Part shown: piece after piece, positions 11,973 to 23,501 of the stretch
Layout of the letters: the number at the start of each line of letters is the position of its first letter
How positions within the stretch are numbered: position 1 is the first letter of the stretch
Assembly: GCF_015706575.1 (NCBI RefSeq)
Contig: NW_024037065.1
Location: 5,518,001-5,582,000 of the forward strand
DNA from: Patiria miniata
Lineage: Eukaryota; Echinodermata; Asteroidea; Valvatida; Asterinidae
Length of the DNA: 64,000 nt
Direction: 5' to 3'
The notes under the pieces: model-generated
The model's database searches: none
Seen by the model: only the letters and a program-made list of their open reading frames with translations
Told to the model about the DNA's origin: nothing
Program-made: the position numbers and the translations under genes

Positions 11973-12500
11973 AGCTCCCTATAACTCAGGAGAGTTATAC
12001 TTCTTAGGTGAAGGGGGTGTTATTAGTTTAACACCAGTGAGGGTTTAAGCTCCTGCTCCTGCCCCAGCCAGGTGTAGCGGGGGTGTACCTGCATCGCCGA
12101 ACCCTTTGGGTTTCATCGACTGAGGAGCAATCTGAAGTCAGCCAGCACACCTTGTCGCTTAGGGTGTAAAATACAATTCCGGTTCTACCCAGTATACTAA
12201 TGCAGCTGTGCAGATCGACACGTCGACACCATCATCATGAAGCTTGCCTCAACTATTTCAGTCAATCGAGTTACCCCGCACAATATCATCAAGTGTTCAT
12301 CGATGGGGCTATCTAGCCCGGCTATCCAGTGTACCAGGGTCAGCCAACCTCAGCTTTAGAGTTCATCGATGGAGCTATCTTATTTAGCCGGCACCAGGGT
12401 CAGCCAACCTCAGAGGTTCCCGAGTGATTCCCGAGAAAATTTAGTAAGATACAAGTTGGTACAAAAACAAACACAGTGAAAAATGGGTCTTGAAATACAA
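11973..12500. repeat. Non-coding stretch with a 60-bp tandem pair
   Basis: Two units starting GTTCATCGATGG and ending CAGCCAACCTCAG lie at 12295-12360 and 12361-12413, the second with a small deletion. The remainder shows no gene. Confidence 0.6.
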
Positions 12501-13177
12501 ATTAGGGGAATTTAAAAATAATAGAAGCGGCCCGCAGCTTTGGGACGCGATGCGTTTGAAGCGCATGTCTCTTTAACATTGTATGTAGCGCCCTCAAAGG
12601 TCTAGGCGCAAAAAGCGGTGCCCTATAGTTTGGCTTGTGTACCAGTTCAGTGTACACGGCTCGAGCTCTGTTGTAGTACTGCGGTAAGAAATTTTGCCGT
12701 TTTGTTTGAAGTTGAAAAAGTAACGTCAACGGAAACTGTGTCTATTCAGTATGGTAGACACAAGAACAGTTCGTTTTTGAAGAAGACATATATATTTGAT
12801 GTATGTAGGACAAAGATTAATATTTGTGCGAAATTAGTAAATTGTTGTGGACGTTAATTATAAATGTACATAGTTCAATAATGACTGTCATGCTAGTTGT
12901 ACAGACTGCAGAAATTAGACGATGTTTGAAAACTGTGCTGCCGAATTGAACGTCAATGTTTGTTTGTTTTCAAAATGAAGAGATTAAGTTATTTTGATTA
13001 AGTAAACGTTTTGTTGAGGATATTTAGAGTTACTGACCATTTCTAGTTTATTGTTGAGAATATTTGTTGCGGAACACATTGTTTTATTTTTTATTGTTGA
13101 GGATATTTAAAGTTGCTGACCATTTCTAGTTTTATTTATTAATGTTAAAGATATTTATTCCGGACCACATTGTTTAA
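12501..13177. repeat. Diverged tandem units of about 85 bp
   Basis: From about 13010, units of the form GTTGAGGATATTTA...GCTGACCATTTCTAGTTT...CGGACCACATTGTTT repeat, and a further unit resumes at 13680 after a MITE. This gives a paralogous empty site for that MITE. The part before 13000 holds a possible donor (GCGGTAAG at about 12681) after CpG-containing sequence but no convincing gene. Confidence 0.55.
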
Positions 13178-13679
13178 AGGGAAAATACAACATTTACAAA
13201 CATCAAAAAATAAAACTACCAAATCATTTTGAAATACCTTGCTGGACTGTTAGTGTAAAGCATCATGTAGAATCATGGCACTTGGTATACTGTCATTTTC
13301 AAGAAAAGTGGTATTTTTGTATTAATTTCCAACGCTGATCGGCCGATGAGCGTTGGAAAAAAAACTGGCTTTTTTCAAATACTGGCCCCAATTGACCATC
13401 GCACTTGTTTGCAATCGATTACAAACCTATGAACGGGTACGAGCCAGCTAGACTGGTTCCCTGACCCTACAATTCCCCAATGTATGTAAACTGCTGTTTC
13501 TTCTTATATGGAGTCAGGCAACCAGACTCAGGAAAACAATTGTTTTTCTTGGTTTTTATATCATTTTCGAACCCAAAACCTTAAAAAAGTCAGTGTAAGT
13601 ATATTTGCTATGTATTTCAAACCCCCCAATTCCATCCATTTCTGAAAATTACAGCAAAAACAAATGATGTATATTCCCT
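13178..13679. mobile_element. TTAA-flanked MITE, copy 1
   Basis: Ends are AGGGAAAATACA and TGTATATTCCCT, flanked by TTAA at 13174-13177 and 13680-13683. The neighbouring tandem unit shows the unfilled target with TTTA in place of TTAA and otherwise the same length, which supports a 4-bp TTAA duplication. The interior has a 34-bp palindrome with one mismatch at 13326-13359. TTAA targets are typical of piggyBac and Kolobok. The AGGG start does not match the usual piggyBac CCC start, so I leave the superfamily open. Confidence 0.85.
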
Positions 13680-13866
13680 TTAATTTTTTATTGATGAGGA
13701 TATTTAGTGTTGCAGACTATTCTAATTTAAAGTGCCAAAACCTTTTAAGCCTTTAGTTTGACATAAGATACCAAACATGAGCCTTTTATTGAGGACATTG
13801 TATTGTCTGGTGCAGTCAAGTCATAGGTAGTTTAAATACACGTGCATTTTCGTTAAATGCGAGGAG

Positions 13867-14238
13867 GAGCTGTGGAGTGCTGTGGCCTCGTGGTTAAGGG
13901 CACTTATTCGTTGTCTGTGGATAAAGCTGCAGGTTGTGGGCTCGAGTCCTGGCATGATCATAGTGCGAGTGCCCTTTGGAAAGGCACTTTGTCACTCATT
14001 GCTTCTCTTCACCCAGGAGTAAATGAGTACCTGTGAGGGAAGAGATGGTTAATGTGTTTGAATTCGCTTCCTTGCGCCTAACAGGCTGCATTGAGCTGTA
14101 TACTCTCCAGGGAGCTGAGATGGTATTTGGAATGCTTCATGTGCCCAATGAGCAGGGATAATAATGATGTAGCGCCTTGAGCACCAGTCCTGGTGGATAC
14201 GTGCGCTTTATAAATATCCACTATTATTATTATTATTA
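13867..14238 (+). mobile_element. tRNA-derived SINE
   Basis: Pol III box A-like TGGCCTCGTGG (13883-13893) and box B-like GGCTCGAGTCC (13939-13949) head the element. The 3' end carries AGCGCCTTGAGCA...GTGCGCTTTATAAAT and a run of ATT to 14238, a tail seen in several deuterostome SINEs. The word GTTAAATGCGAGG lies just before the SINE and again at about 14262, 25-30 bases past the tail, so it is not a standard target duplication. Confidence 0.85.
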
Positions 14239-15429
14239 ACGTTTATTCGATTCATTCGTAGTTAAATGCGAGGGCGCATTCGTGTTTTTAGTTGGGGAGA
14301 ATAAAGCGAAAATGCAAGACATGATTGATTTCCAGTAAGCACACTTTATTCTTGACTCTGATAAAATACAGGCTCCTTTCAAAAACTTAATTGATAGCAC
14401 TTACAGAAGATAAGATGATAAGTTTAAGTTAACAACTTGTATTTCAATGAGAAGAATTAATGCCAATACAGTTGACTATGTATTTATAATTGGGCCTATG
14501 ATAAACTAATGGTAGAATAACTGTGAAATGAATGACTTATACAAGTTTAATTCGTATAAGCTTTCTAGGTCAAGACGCTATGATTATTATGAATAAGATC
14601 AATATTTGGCGCGGTGGTTTATGACCGATAAGAGCATTGCACATAATGAAAAGTTGATATAGGCAAACGGACATAAGCTCAAATACGCAGGGTGCTGCAT
14701 ACACACACTGCAGAACACACGTTACACAATAGGCATGTGCATTTATATACAGTGTATACAATACGCACGCGCGCATGTGTGGGTGGCTAAACTGTTGGCT
14801 AGCCATGGGCTTGCTAATCAAAACACTGACGGGCTATATATTTTTTTCAAGCAAAAATGGTCGTCGGAATTTATTGTCCAATTAGCATGTTTTTTATATC
14901 AGCATTTAGAGAATTTTATCAACTTTAGGAATGTCGTCACCCCAAGGTTGTTGAGCTTTTTGTTTTGACGCTGTGGTAAAAAACACAAGGACATGCGTGC
15001 TAAAAAAATCTGGTTTACGCTTCGTGGATGTGCACTATTGAATAGGAGCACAAAGCGTGGATGTGTCTTTTCAAACTAAAATGGTCGTTATGTGCCAAGC
15101 ATTGTCATTGACAAATTTCATCCCTATAGAAAGCTGAAGATGTCTTCCTTCATGTTCTGATCACCCCAGATTTGTACGATGCCCACTTTTAAAGATATGC
15201 CAGTTTTGGTGTCTCAACAAAGCACGCGCACACATACTGAGCGTGTACACGCAGTGTTGCGATGAGCAAATGTCCAAAACTTTTCATTATAGAGACATTT
15301 TGTTATGATGCGCTAGCTCCTCGCTTTATGTACGCGCCCAAACGCTATAAAAGACGCCCTAAGTCAGGGCTCGGTGTTCAGATCGTGACTGGTTCTGGCC
15401 CGGTGTAGTCCAGGCAAAAACAAAAAAAA
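14239..15429. other. No gene recognised
   Basis: Mixed AT-rich sequence with CA/TG-rich patches at 14690-14780. The frames at 14570-14968 oppose each other over CA-rich sequence and look random. Confidence 0.45.
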
Positions 15430-16739
15430 TCATTTTTTGAGGGAATCTCAAAACAAATTGCAACATAATTTTTCAACACAGTGCATTTCTATAAGGTCCC
15501 TAAAATGACATACTAAAAGTCCAGAAAAATCCAAGTGGTGGAAATATGCCTAATCTGCATAAATCAAAAATGGCCGAAAATGTTAGGACTTTCCCATTGA
15601 TTTGGTCATATTTCTCATACTCAGTAGCTTTTTGAGGTACTTAAAACGACAATTTTAGTCCGTTTACATTGGTTTCATCATTATTATAGTCTAAGGTAAC
15701 TTTCAAGATCCTCACGTTCCCAAATTGCCGTATGCCATATAATAACTTGCATGAATGCCTTATATTAATTTGCATAAATTAAATTTAAAATTATTGTTGC
15801 CATGTGTGGACATGTCAGAATTGAATATTTCCTGATAATCCAAGTTCAGTTATGAATACAAAAATATCACACCACTGTGCATTTCTATAAGGCCCCCCCC
15901 CAAAAAAAGTCCGGAAAAAATCCAAGTGGTGAAAATATACCTAATTTGCATAAATTCGAAATGGCCAATGGCCACTTAAAACATGATTTTCATTGATTTT
16001 GCCATAACTCTCTTCCTACATTGCTTTTTGGGGAACTTTAAACAAAAATTTGTCCTTTTACATTTATTTCAACATTAAGCTACTCCTGGGTGCCTTTCGA
16101 GATCCATACGTTTCCAAATTTGCCAAATGCTGTATAAATAATTTGCATAATTTCAAATAAAGTAAAAAAAAATTACAATTATGACAAAATTCCAACCAGG
16201 CCATGACAAATGGGTCATGGAGAGGACTTTTCCACAGGTTTTGCACATTTATTAAGTCTGATCTGTATATTGAAGAAGAGGCAAAAGATACATATTCAGT
16301 AATCTTCATCCAAGAACAGCATGACAAAGTTAAATACTATTTCTAAACAATTAAAAGAGGATCAAGTAGCAAGTTAATTACATAAAACACAATTATAGTT
16401 CAAGTTACAATTATTCAAGTGGTTCTCGCTAAATCACTTAACATCCGTTTTGAGTATGCAACTCAAAAATACACGCTACGGAATAGTAAATGAAATGAAA
16501 CTGTAGCTTAACTTCTTTTATTATCATATATGAATACAAGTAAACTGTGAAGGGAGAAAACAATTGTATTTTTTCCTGAAAATCTAGGTTCAGTTAGGAA
16601 CACAAAAATATCACACAGATCCAGATTGGCCACCTATTATCCATATTGGTTTGCATGCAGTGTTTGATTGTCTGATTGTTGTCATCTACATCACTGTAAC
16701 ACAGAATGAACACTTATGTGGCAGACTTATCTTCAGCAG

Positions 16740-17400
16740 CATTCAGATCAATGTCTGGTGGTGGCGAGTTGGCACAACTAGTACGTGCCACGGCTTTCAG
16801 TGCAAGCAGTCGAACAAGGGAGACCATACTTTCGGCAGGTGCAGTTTCTATTCGCACAGTCTTTCTTACACCAACATCTGATGACCTCAAGTAGTGATGG
16901 TGGTGCCGGCAGTTTTTCCGTTTGTATGGGAAGTTATATGCTATCAATGACCTGCCAACCCAAATCTTCTGAAGGCAAATTGCTTGCCAACCCTTTCCAC
17001 TTTAATATTTGGTAGCAGACAAGCAAACTGTAGAACTTTGTAGCTGCTGAGGCTGCTGGCAATGTCTGAGCTTGTACATGTAAATGCGAAGTGCCAATTG
17101 ATACTTTCATACAAAGTCTTCTGTACCTCTGAGAACCTCGACCCACCGTCATTACCATTGTACAGACAGACCAGTGCCTTCTCTCCAGCTCTGATTGAAA
17201 AAATCCTCTTACAGATCTGATCCTGTTTAACCAAAAGCTTTAGCTAGTTTACGGAAGCTGTCATTCCCTATGATTTTCTGGAGTGCTACACCCTTACCAA
17301 GTCCAGATACACGAGATGTGATGTCGCAGCCAAGAAAAGCATGGACAAAGAGAATGTTGTCACACACGATGCTTTCTAGAGTCATCTTCAACCAAATCGA
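16740..17400 (-). pseudogene. Transposon protein C-terminal remnant, minus arm
   Basis: Reading on the minus strand, from right to left, fragments in order are FVHAFLGCDITS (about 17330), GNDSFRKLAKAF (about 17260), GEKALVCLYNGN (about 17180), a C-terminal part around GLAGH (about 16950), and a Cys motif KKDCANRNCTCRKYGLPCS (about 16880-16800). The order HAF.GCD, GEKALV.LY, then C.C...C....C.C matches an uncharacterised transposon-borne protein family widespread in marine invertebrates (established by recall, not search). Stops and slips separate the pieces. Confidence 0.65.
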
Positions 17401-17540
17401 TGGGAAAAGTCATGCAGACCGATATAGGTAAGAAGATATTGGACCGTGGCTGGAAGGAAAGTAGAGGACTATTCATTCAAAAGAGCTGACCAAGCCGTGA
17501 CACTTGGCTCATGAACTTGAATACAGATCAGAAACGAATC

Positions 17541-18520
17541 TGTACCGGTAGACCCACAACTACTTTTTCAACGACGGGTAGCTGTCAGCAGGGAACGCAC
17601 CGATGATCTATCGTCAGTCTTCAGCTATGAGATGTGCAGTCACTTATCTTCACTGGTAAAGTCATCATGTCTTGCCCTACAAGCCAACAAATCAGCCCTA
17701 GCAGATGCACTATAGAAGGTATTAAAGCATGAGCAGCCACAGCCCAGCGGCAATGTGCACTATATTTTTGATAGTGGTGCACATCTTCACTGTCTATATG
17801 CCAGCTCTATGTTTGTTACATTACTCGCAGATTTTGGATATCCAACTGTAGGTTTTGATGGTTATAAAGATAGTTCACTACCAAAGATGCCACACATCTT
17901 AGGCGATCAGGAGCTTGTAATTGTCCAAGCCTGACAGCTAACTTTGCATAGGGTGACATGATTGTCAAATCCAGGAAAGAGGAATTCCTTGCAAACGAAG
18001 TTAACAAACAACGAGAACCATTATCTTAGTTGAGAAATTTTTCGCACATGGTGTTTCCGCAAACCATGGGGAATGACAGCTTCTGTAAACAAGCTAAGGT
18101 TTTTGGTTCAACAGGATCAGATCTGAAACAAGACATTATCAATCAGAGCTGGAGAGAAGGCACTGGTCTGTCTGTACAATGGTAATACAACGGAGGGTCT
18201 AGATTCTCTGAGGTACAGAAAATTTTGTGTGAAGCTATCAACTAGCGCTTCAGCATTTAGAGGCTCAAACATTGCCACCAACCTCAGCATCTACAAAGTT
18301 CTTAAGTTTGGCAAAGTGGATAGGGTTGGCAAACAAGTTGCCTCCAGCATTGATGGCAAAATCTTTCCATACAAACGGACAAACCGCCAGCACCGCCATC
18401 ACTACTTGAGGTCATCAGATGTGGGTGCAAGAAAGACTTGTGCGAATAGAAACTGCACCTGCCGAAAGTATGGCCTCCCTTGTTCAACTGCTTTTCCTCA
18501 GTCTCAACACGGGTCCTAAT
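17541..18520 (+). pseudogene. Transposon protein remnant, plus arm and central part
   Basis: On the plus strand the order is VDPQLLFQRR (about 17550), ANKSALADAL (about 17690), VGFDGYKDSSLP (about 17850), GDMIVKSRKEEFL (about 17957), then GNDSF (about 18070), GEKALVCLYNGN (about 18150), LRYRKFC (about 18210), and the Cys motif CANRNCTCRKYGLPCS (about 18440). It is the same family as the minus-arm remnant but carries more of the middle region and lacks the HAF.GCD segment. The two arms share their last part as an inverted duplication beginning near 17265 and 18060. Confidence 0.65.
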
Positions 18521-19739
18521 TGTGTTGCAACTTCAACTTTACTTTACTTTTTTTGAATTTATGCAAATTACTATAAGGCATTTATGCAAATTATTTTACC
18601 GCATTTGGCAAATTTGGGAAGCAAAGGGATCTCAAAAGGTACCCAGGACTAGAATAATGATAAAATCAATGTAAAAGAACAAATTGTTGTTTAATGTACC
18701 CCAACATGTAATGTGGGACGAGAGTTATGGCCAAATCAGTATGAAAATCATATAATTAGTGGCCATTTTGAATTTATGCAAATTAGGAATATTTCCACCA
18801 CTTTGATTTTTCCCCCTTTTTTGGGACCATAAAGAGATGCTCTGTGTTGTGATATTTATGTATACATAACTGAACTAGAAGTTATTAGGAAATATTCAAT
18901 TGTGCCATGTCCACACATAACAGCCATAATTTTAACTTTAATTTATGCAAAATAATATACGGCATTTATGCAAAATAATATACGGTATTTGGCAATTTTG
19001 GGAAACATACAAATCTTAAAAGGTACCCAGGACTAGACTAATGATGAAATCAATGTTAAAAGGACAAATTAGTGTTTAAAGTACCCCAAAAAGCAATGTA
19101 GGACGAGAGTTATGGCAAAATCAATATGAAAATCATATAATTAGTGGCCATTTTGAATCTATGCAAATTAAGCATATTTCCTACACTTGGTTTCTTTTTT
19201 TTAACTTTTTTTGTGACCATATAAAGATTCTCTGTGGTGTGATATTTATGTATACATAACTGAACTTGAATAACGGAAAATTGTATTGTGATGTCCACAG
19301 ATGACAGCCATAATTTTAACTTTAATATATGCAAATTAATATAGGCATTAATGCAAATTATTATACCGCATTTGGAAAATTTGGGAAACATAGGGATCTT
19401 GAAATTTAACCGAGGACTAGAATAATGATGAAATCAATGTAAAATGACTAACATTGTTGTTATAAGTTTCTCAAGAAGCTATCTAGTGTGAGAAATATGG
19501 CCAAATCACATGTGAAATTCTTAAAATATGCGGCCATTTTGGATTTATGCAAATTAGGCATATTTCCACCACTTGGATTTGTTTTACTTTTAATATGTCA
19601 TTTTAGGGACCTTATAGAAAAGCACTGTGGTGAAAAAATTCTGTTGCAATTTGTGAGGTCAAACCATTGATCTCCATATACACAAACTGGATAGGACATC
19701 GCGCAGTGTTTATGCACGAATGCGCGGCCGAACAATGGC

Positions 19740-20001
19740 GGCGCGTTTACTGTCAGACGGGTAAACGCGCATTGTGCTTTCACTTTGTTTTCTTTGAAAA
19801 CGGATTATCGAGTGAAAATTTTGCTTACAGGAGGGACTTCAAGTGCTTCTCTAAAACAAATCTTTAAAAAAAAACCGAACGATGAAGAGTTACCCTCAAT
19901 CACTTCAGACAGCTTTTCCACACTTTCTTCATATACACTTTCTTATTATGCATTTTCGAAATTCAAGAACCCCCCAATCCCTCCTCCTCCCAAAAATGAT
20001 T
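19740..20001 (+). CDS. Exon-like block, unknown product
   Basis: A frame open from 19695 reads through KTDYRVKILLTGG, SLKQIFKKKPNDEELP and a Ser/Thr- and Pro-rich end (NPPIPPPPKND), then meets a consensus GTAAGT donor at 20002 (phase 1). Upstream lies AACAATGGCGGCG at 19731-19743, a YY1-like promoter and start context, but that ATG is in a different frame. Either the frame starts in another exon or this is a false exon in a real promoter. No domain is recognised. Confidence 0.35.
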
Positions 20002-21934
20002 GTAAGTAAATTGCCAATTTATTTTTGGCACATTGATCATTAGAGCACACTGAATTACTCATTTAATGAAATGATTAGGTCTATTGTATTAATAATTTGC
20101 TGAAATGACATCATATTTTTTAACTGAACATTCACACGAGAAATTGTATAAAGATTCATTCAAATTATTGATATATTTATTGAAAACCCGAACATACACC
20201 AATTAGAATCTAAAAGGTAAGAAAAAAACCTTAATTTTACAAAGTAATCAGTTAAAACTTCTTCCCGTCCCTAGATTGATCAGGGAATGATATCGTTCAC
20301 CTCTTGTGATATTTTGTGAAAGGAGATGAATCACAAAGCAAAATTCAATTTTTGTCAAAGAATAATTTAAGCTACGCACGGTCGTGTTTTATTATTAAAT
20401 GTTTAGCTATACTTCTGAAAATAAATATAATTACTTGTAAGTGTAATGGGAATCGTTTTTGTGAGCGAATATGACGGTACATTAATGGCTATAGCTAATA
20501 ATCTTATATAAAGGTGCATACAATATAATTTCAAACTGTAAAAGTACTCATTGCTTTCTTCACCATAAAAAACTGTCAATAATGTGTCGGTCATCTTGGG
20601 AGCTCACAAAAACACTTGCGTTGAACCCCACAGCTTCTTTCCAAAAAAAAAAATCAATCAATCTTAACAGGTCCACATAAAGAATTGATTAAGTCAAACT
20701 CTCAGATGCCTATCACATCGCATGTTCCATTCAGTGGATGATACAGTTGATTCCATCCCTCTGCGAAGTTCTCAATTTTCGTCCGTCTTGGATATCGTCC
20801 TGCAGCTGGTGGTTTTTGCTATGGCTTTGCTGAAGTTTTTTGTTTGATATGAAGGTCAATCGGCCGGTTGTACAGTAATTTAGCATAAACCATCTCCTCG
20901 GTTTCTCTTTATAAAGAAAAAGAATAGAAACATTTCGGTAGGCGTTTAAGGCAGACATAATTCAATCAGATTTTGCATATAAAAGTTATACAATTTATTC
21001 GAATAAACTATTTTAAACAAGTCAACTTTTGTTCATTGCCATTGCCGGGTCAGACATGCACGTTTAGGCCTATGTCTTTTAAAGAAAAATGATGCCGACA
21101 AGCACGGCAGGCCTAGATCGCATGGAATTTGAACATAATACCTCGCTACAGCCACCACACAGGCCTCCATCCCCTCAAACAGCGACATTAACGATATTAT
21201 AATTTGCCTTGTCGTTCCCATGTTCATATTCGTCCATGCCATGTTGTATAGGCCTCGTTAAAAAAACAACTTACTTGCTAATAATTGTCCTATTCTTCAA
21301 CGCTCCTCATTTTGTAATCCTCCGTTCGAAAGTTTACACAATTCGAATGCGAATTTGTGTTCTTTACCCTTTTCAAAAAACGCGCGCGCGGACGCACGTT
21401 CGTATGCGATGTCCTATCCAGTCTGTGTATATGGAGATGAATGGGTCAAACCTTATAGTGCCTGTACTAGTGAGGAAATTCACCCAGAATAAGGAGCGCG
21501 TCGTACTCAACGTTCAATTGCAATGCACATTGGCGCTCCGCCTCATCGTTATCCACATAGACATTAGGTTATACGCATCGGGCACGGTGTGTGCCAACAG
21601 TATTGGAAGACAATAAAACTGTTATTATTATTTGAAGAACAACACCATCCCTCTTGTCAGAATTCTTGTGCAGTCTTTATAGTCATTTAGTACTTAAACT
21701 GGTAATTTTGCGCCCGTTACAATAATGGGACTCCAGACCAATGGGAATTTGGACTACAAGGTTGTCCCTTTCTTATTTATACTCTCGAGGTGTACACGGT
21801 GGTGTGTTCCACTGAATCAAATGTTAGACTTAAGTCTTATCTCGTCTGGGGCCTCAGGTTTGAGATCAATAAAAAAAGGTAGCCGTAGGGAGGGGATTTG
21901 GCATCGCGGTAAGCTTCCATAATGTATTTGGCAC
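20002..21934. other. No firm gene; inverted 39-bp word and CpG-rich patch
   Basis: AT-rich sequence. 21406-21444 is the reverse complement of 19664-19702 with two mismatches. A CpG patch with alternating CG occurs at 21380-21410. The minus-strand frame at 20403-20594 has no support beyond its length. Confidence 0.45.
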
Positions 21935-23233
21935 GGGTAGGGTACACTTCACGAAAGGACGGGCATATCAACATTTACATTTTTTTCTATCGATTATCCT
22001 TTAAAAAAAATGGTACTTGAGCATTCTGACAAGTTTCAGTAAGCAAAACACCATTTATTCCTAATGACGTCAGGGGCAGGAATCGCGATAATTGCATTTT
22101 GCGATTTCACGAAGAGACGCGAACATGCCTGGCCCCGTTTATTGCCCAGAAAGGTGGTAAAAGTAGGTCAACGGAGATTTTTTTTTTCACGAAGGGATTT
22201 TCAACTGTGCGCGTGATCGAACACGCGCCCCCTTCCTATGGGAAAACCCACATTAAACAAAAAGGGCGGAAAGATGGATCAGTTACATTTTCGTTTTCAC
22301 GAATGGATGGACATCTTTACTAATTAATTTTGGCTAATAAACCACCGTATTGATTGTAAATACTGGGTTTTAAATAAAAAAAAGTACCTGTCAAAGAATA
22401 ATGTCATGTTTTCCTAATTCGTCACCGACACCACGAAGTAACACTCTACCAAAATCCAAAAAACTGAAAATCGAAAAAATATGGTTTAATACGGTAGTAT
22501 TAAACCTTTTTTTTCGATTTTCAGTTTTTTTGATTTTTAAACATTATTCATCAAGGCCTACCATTGCACGAAGTTTCAAAGCCTCAAGAGCTTTACTTTA
22601 ATAATGGCAACTTTTGCGCAAAAGTGACACTTTTCGTTTTCACTAAGTAACACTCGAGTTCCATTTTCCATTGCAATGCATGTCGCGCACTCTGATCATA
22701 AGCGAGCAAAAACGTTTTCACAAAGTAACACTCTTCTTGTAATAAGTTGATTGAGCGCGCGCGCGCTGACCTGAATATGCACTTTCCTCGTGTTGTATAC
22801 ATTGAAGAGCGTTACTTCGTGAATACGAAAATCTACAGTTCCGCATCTTTTTCGGTTTCACGAACTATTACACTCATTTTTTTCTCTTATCTCTTGTTTA
22901 TTTAATACACAAACGGGTAAAAAAACAGCAGATTTGATCAATTCAATTCAGCAAGTGTCCACCACAAGAAACCCAACTGAAAATATTCTGTCGTTTTGAC
23001 GCAAAGTTTTGTTTTAGAAGGCGTTCTACTTTAGTTGCCGTTTTCTCCGATTGCTCGTCTTTACTGGTATATAGATTGGTGTTACGTCGTGTTGTTGGTG
23101 ACGAATTGCATAAAGTTGTTGCAAAGTTGTAGTTTTGCTCTTTTAAAAACGGAGAAACATCTCTAGCGATTATCTTGAAATCGGTTTTTCTTTCAAAAAT
23201 CCACATGCCTGCCCCTTCGTGAAACCAATGACG
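21935..23233. mobile_element. Iteron MITE, family C, split by family B copy 1
   Basis: The outer ends are TTCACGAAAGGACGGGCA near 21949 and its relative in reverse complement (TTTCACGAAGGGGCAGGCA) ending near 23225. The interior matches the family A element at 41067-41724 (GTAAGCAAAACACCATTTATT, GGGGCAG.AATC.CGATAA, AAAGTTGTTGCAAAGT). Iterons of CACGAAG plus variable tail lie at about 22106, 22188 and 22295. The element at 22420-23103 has inserted within it. Confidence 0.65.
22420..23103. mobile_element. Iteron MITE, family B, copy 1
   Basis: Terminal inverted repeats start CGTCACCGACACCACGAAG and, at the right, the reverse complement of CGTCACCAACAACACGACG. AATT flanks both sides (22416-22419 and 23104-23107). 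Internal repeats of the terminal word GTTTTCAC.AAGTAACACTC lie at about 22635 and 22713, in reverse at about 22807, and degenerate at about 22853. No transposase frame is present. Confidence 0.75.
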
Positions 23234-23501
23234 ATTTGTTTGCAAACGCAAGGGAAAGCTCGCAATTTCTTTTTTATTTTGATATATTATTTGGTTTTTT
23301 ATTGTAATAGTAGCAAGCCAATATTCAGAGCCATTATGTTAAACCATTATAAACACAGCAATGTCAATTTCAGACAGAGGGAAATTGTTAATGAGATACA
23401 CATCGAGTCACTATACACAGAAAGGAAAACTATGGAAAGTAGTAAAGCGTGACAATATTTGCATACTTTAATTGTGCGGAAATTTGAAGTGTTATCTATA
23501 C

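Larger units (their letters stand above)
15430..19660. mobile_element. Large inverted-repeat DNA element with subterminal tandem units
   Basis: Left end sequence CAAATTGCAACA...GGTCCCTAAAATGACATA (from about 15455) is matched in reverse complement at 19640-19590. Each arm then holds two to three diverged units of about 350-400 bases, each with CCAAGTGGTGGAAATAT, a TTTGCATAAAT word, AATGGCC and a TATCACAC segment (left 15430-16640, right 18545-19650). Inside lie opposed coding remnants (see 16740-17400 and 17541-18520). It resembles a decayed autonomous element that has become largely palindromic. I cannot name the superfamily. Confidence 0.7.

Noticed and set aside
11973-12500. Possible LTR end: purine-rich AGGTGAAGGGGG followed by TG
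   Set aside because: No paired repeat, primer-binding site or pol region was found nearby.
21209-22323. Several plus-strand frames of 65-135 residues
   Set aside because: They overlap CG-alternating DNA and iteron MITE sequence and have no splice context or motifs.
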